From Verrucomicrobiota bacterium (GTDB lineage Bacteria; Verrucomicrobiota; Verrucomicrobiia; Chthoniobacterales; UBA10450), in NCBI GenBank assembly GCA_003219095.1, contig QHPM01000300.1, forward strand, positions 1 through 7,910: a stretch of 7,910 nt of DNA, given 5' to 3'. The notes under the pieces were generated by a model, which had not been told where the DNA came from, did not search any database, and saw nothing but the letters and a program-made list of their open reading frames with translations. A program made the translations under genes and the position numbers. Shown here piece by piece: positions 6,719 through 7,910 of the stretch; the stretch's first letter is position 1; every line of letters begins with the position of its first letter.

Positions 6719-7474
6719 ATGAAAAATCTCGTAATCGGTATCACCCTGGCAACATTGGCAGCTTCTGCATTTGCGGAAGATCGACCCGCGCTCAAAGACC
6801 CAAAAGACAAAGTAAGTTACAGCATTGGGCTCGACATCGGGATGACCTTCAAAAAACAAAAAATGGAGGTTAACAGTGACGTCCTTGCCGCGGGCGTGAA
6901 AGATGGACTGAGCGGGGCGAAGCCGCTCTTGAATACGGAGGAAGTACGCCAGGTGATGATGGAGTTTTCAAAAGACATGAGAGAAAAATCAGCAGTCGCC
7001 AACAAAGAGGCAGGGGAAAAGAACACCAAGGAAGGTGAAAAATTTCTCACTGAAAACAAGGCGAAACCGGGTGTGAAAACAACGGCCAGTGGTTTGCAAT
7101 ATAAAGTAGAGAAAGAGGGCAGCGGGACGCCGCCGAAAGAAACCGACACCGTGGTCGTGAATTATCGCGGAACTTTGATCGACGGCACTGAGTTCGATAG
7201 TTCGTACAAGCGCGGCGAGCCAGCCACCTTTCCGGTTAACCGCGTCATCAAGGGTTGGACGGAAGCGCTCCAATTGATGAAGCCGGCGTCGAAATATCAG
7301 CTTTTCATTCCATCAAACCTCGCATACGGCCCAGGTGGGACGGGGGGCGAGATCGGGCCAAATGCGACCCTCATTTTCGAAGTCGAGTTGCTGAGCGTTA
7401 AGCCCGGGGAAGCCAGCGCCCCGCCTCCCGCGGCATCGACCTCAGCATCAGCCTCACCGAAGAGTTCGCCGTAA
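6719..7474 (+). CDS. Secreted FKBP-type peptidyl-prolyl cis-trans isomerase (FkpA/Mip type)
   Basis: This enzyme speeds proline isomerisation during folding of exported proteins. The 251-residue product has a signal peptide (MKNLVIGITLATLAASAFAED, cut near AFA-ED). It is followed by an alpha-helical FKBP N-terminal dimerisation domain at about 27-115 (VSYSIGLDIGMTFKKQ and DVLAAGVKDGL) and an FKBP catalytic domain at about 122-227. Expected active-site residues are visible: Tyr149 in VNYRG, Asp160 in TEFDSS, Val176-Ile177 and Trp180 in VIKGW, Tyr203 in LAYG, and Phe220. The last 24 residues are a Pro/Ala/Ser low-complexity tail, possibly disordered. Domain order matches E. coli FkpA and Legionella Mip. 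The ATG is fixed by the signal peptide, but no Shine-Dalgarno precedes it. The gene diverges from the lysozyme-like/L,D-transpeptidase pair with only 21 bases between start codons. Confidence 0.93.
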   Translation: MKNLVIGITLATLAASAFAEDRPALKDPKDKVSYSIGLDIGMTFKKQKMEVNSDVLAAGVKDGLSGAKPLLNTEEVRQVMMEFSKDMREKSAVANKEAGEKNTKEGEKFLTENKAKPGVKTTASGLQYKVEKEGSGTPPKETDTVVVNYRGTLIDGTEFDSSYKRGEPATFPVNRVIKGWTEALQLMKPASKYQLFIPSNLAYGPGGTGGEIGPNATLIFEVELLSVKPGEASAPPPAASTSASASPKSSP

Positions 7475-7636
7475 GAGATCGGAAGAACCGACACTGTAGT
7501 GGCAGGCGTGCCGCCTGCGAATCGTTGGCGAGCACCCGCTTCCAGCAAACGAGATGGAAGATTCGCCGGCCATCATAGCGGGTCACAGGTTTGCCGCCCG
7601 CGAAATGTGCAGCCGAGACACGGCTGCCGCCACACT
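7475..7636. repeat. Repeat-rich gap between convergent FKBP and rsfS genes
   Basis: Two hairpins bracket this gap. The first pairs GCAGGCG (7502-7508) with CGCCTGC (7512-7518). With its leading TGTAG (7495-7499) it differs from the 399-419 hairpin by one inserted and one changed base. The second pairs GCAGCCG (7609-7615) with CGGCTGC (7621-7627) around a 5-base loop. The sequence between (7520-7608) has no supported gene. A minus-strand open frame runs through it, but it also crosses the FKBP and rsfS genes out of frame and looks like chance. No T-run terminator follows either stem. Confidence 0.55.
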
Positions 7637-7910
7637 TCAACTGGCGCGCGGGGACGGAGCCGACTCCCATTCCACGCGCGGGGCGTCGTTCCAAAGATCT
7701 TCGAGACTGTAAAAGCCGCGTTTGGCCTGATGAAAGACATGAACAATTACCTGTAAATAATCGAGCACGATCCATTGGCTCGCGGGAAATCCGTCGATCG
7801 CGGTTGCGCGAATACCGTGATCTTGTTTTAGCTTTGTCTCGACCTCGCCGGCAATTGCCTTCAAATGCGGTTCGGAAGTTCCCGAGCAAATAACAAAAAA
7901 ATCGGTGAAG
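7637..7910 (-). CDS. rsfS: Ribosomal silencing factor RsfS, C-terminal part (5' end outside window)
   Basis: RsfS (Iojap/YbeB family) binds ribosomal protein uL14 and blocks joining of the ribosomal subunits when nutrients are low. The frame is open to the right edge, showing about 90 residues. These begin FTDFFVICSGTSEPHLKAIA, matching the family's TD-(Y/F)-F-V-I-x-(S/T)-GTS motif. They continue with DGFPASQWIVLDYLQVIVHVF and the ending GFYSLEDLWNDAPRV. The missing N-terminus is probably only about 30 residues. The first in-frame TTG (7864) is not a real start, because the GTS motif lies upstream of it. After APRV an extra tail EWESAPSPRAS runs to the TGA; the E. coli homologue ends at the LW(S) position, so this tail is probably not essential. 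The stop lies just beyond the hairpin at 7609-7627. Confidence 0.93.
   Translation of the reverse strand, partial: FTDFFVICSGTSEPHLKAIAGEVETKLKQDHGIRATAIDGFPASQWIVLDYLQVIVHVFHQAKRGFYSLEDLWNDAPRVEWESAPSPRAS

Noticed and set aside
6698..6859. N-terminal extension of the lysozyme-like protein to an upstream ATG at 6859
   Set aside because: It would bury the signal peptide behind 54 residues antisense to the FKBP signal-peptide region; the ATG at 6697 gives a normal exported protein.
7398..7889. 163-residue minus-strand frame across the FKBP 3' end, the repeat gap and rsfS
   Set aside because: It overlaps rsfS in a different frame on the same strand and includes palindromic repeat sequence; best explained as chance openness in G+C-rich DNA.

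Overview
The window is a stretch of ordinary bacterial chromosome. It holds eight recognisable protein genes plus one unnamed conserved secreted protein, separated by short gaps that are almost entirely filled with small palindromic repeats. Protein similarity seen by eye and the repeat style (TTGTAG...CTACAA hairpins, a TTGTCAT...ATGACAA element, a TGGAGT-rich inverted repeat) suggest a free-living Gram-negative bacterium, possibly a soil Verrucomicrobiota of the Chthoniobacterales kind. That taxonomic guess is inference from memory of such repeats and cannot be confirmed without a search. No tRNA, rRNA, CRISPR array, transposase or phage gene is visible.

Layout from left to right. 1-300 (+) is the 3' end of hutI (imidazolonepropionase, histidine degradation). 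301-487 is a repeat-filled gap. 488-3837 (+) is the classic proteostasis operon tig-clpP-clpX: a ribosome-bound chaperone, then the ClpP peptidase and its AAA+ unfoldase ClpX. The tig and clpP reading frames overlap by 17 bases. 3838-3969 holds two abutting repeats. 3970-5205 (+) is cinA (NMN deamidase/competence-damage protein), which begins at GTG. 5206-5279 is an inverted repeat between convergent genes. 5277-6697 (-) is a two-gene envelope unit: a secreted protein with lysozyme-like sequence features, then a secreted L,D-transpeptidase, joined by an ATGA overlap. Only 21 bases separate it from the divergent 6719-7474 (+) gene for a secreted FKBP-type peptidyl-prolyl isomerase. 7475-7636 is another repeat-rich gap, and 7637-7910 (-) is the 3' part of rsfS (ribosomal silencing factor), cut by the window edge.

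Functionally, tig/clpP/clpX form one cytoplasmic protein folding and degradation module. The lysozyme-like protein and the L,D-transpeptidase probably act together on peptidoglycan in the periplasm, next to a periplasmic folding catalyst. The other genes are not obviously linked to these.

The most notable points are two. First, the uncharacterised lysozyme-like protein is translationally coupled to an L,D-transpeptidase. Second, the intergenic repeats do more than fill gaps: they supply the hutI stop codon and C-terminal tail, the stop codon of the L,D-transpeptidase, and the only good Shine-Dalgarno sequence in the window (cinA). I see no evidence of a dramatic new system such as a defence island, retron or phage satellite.
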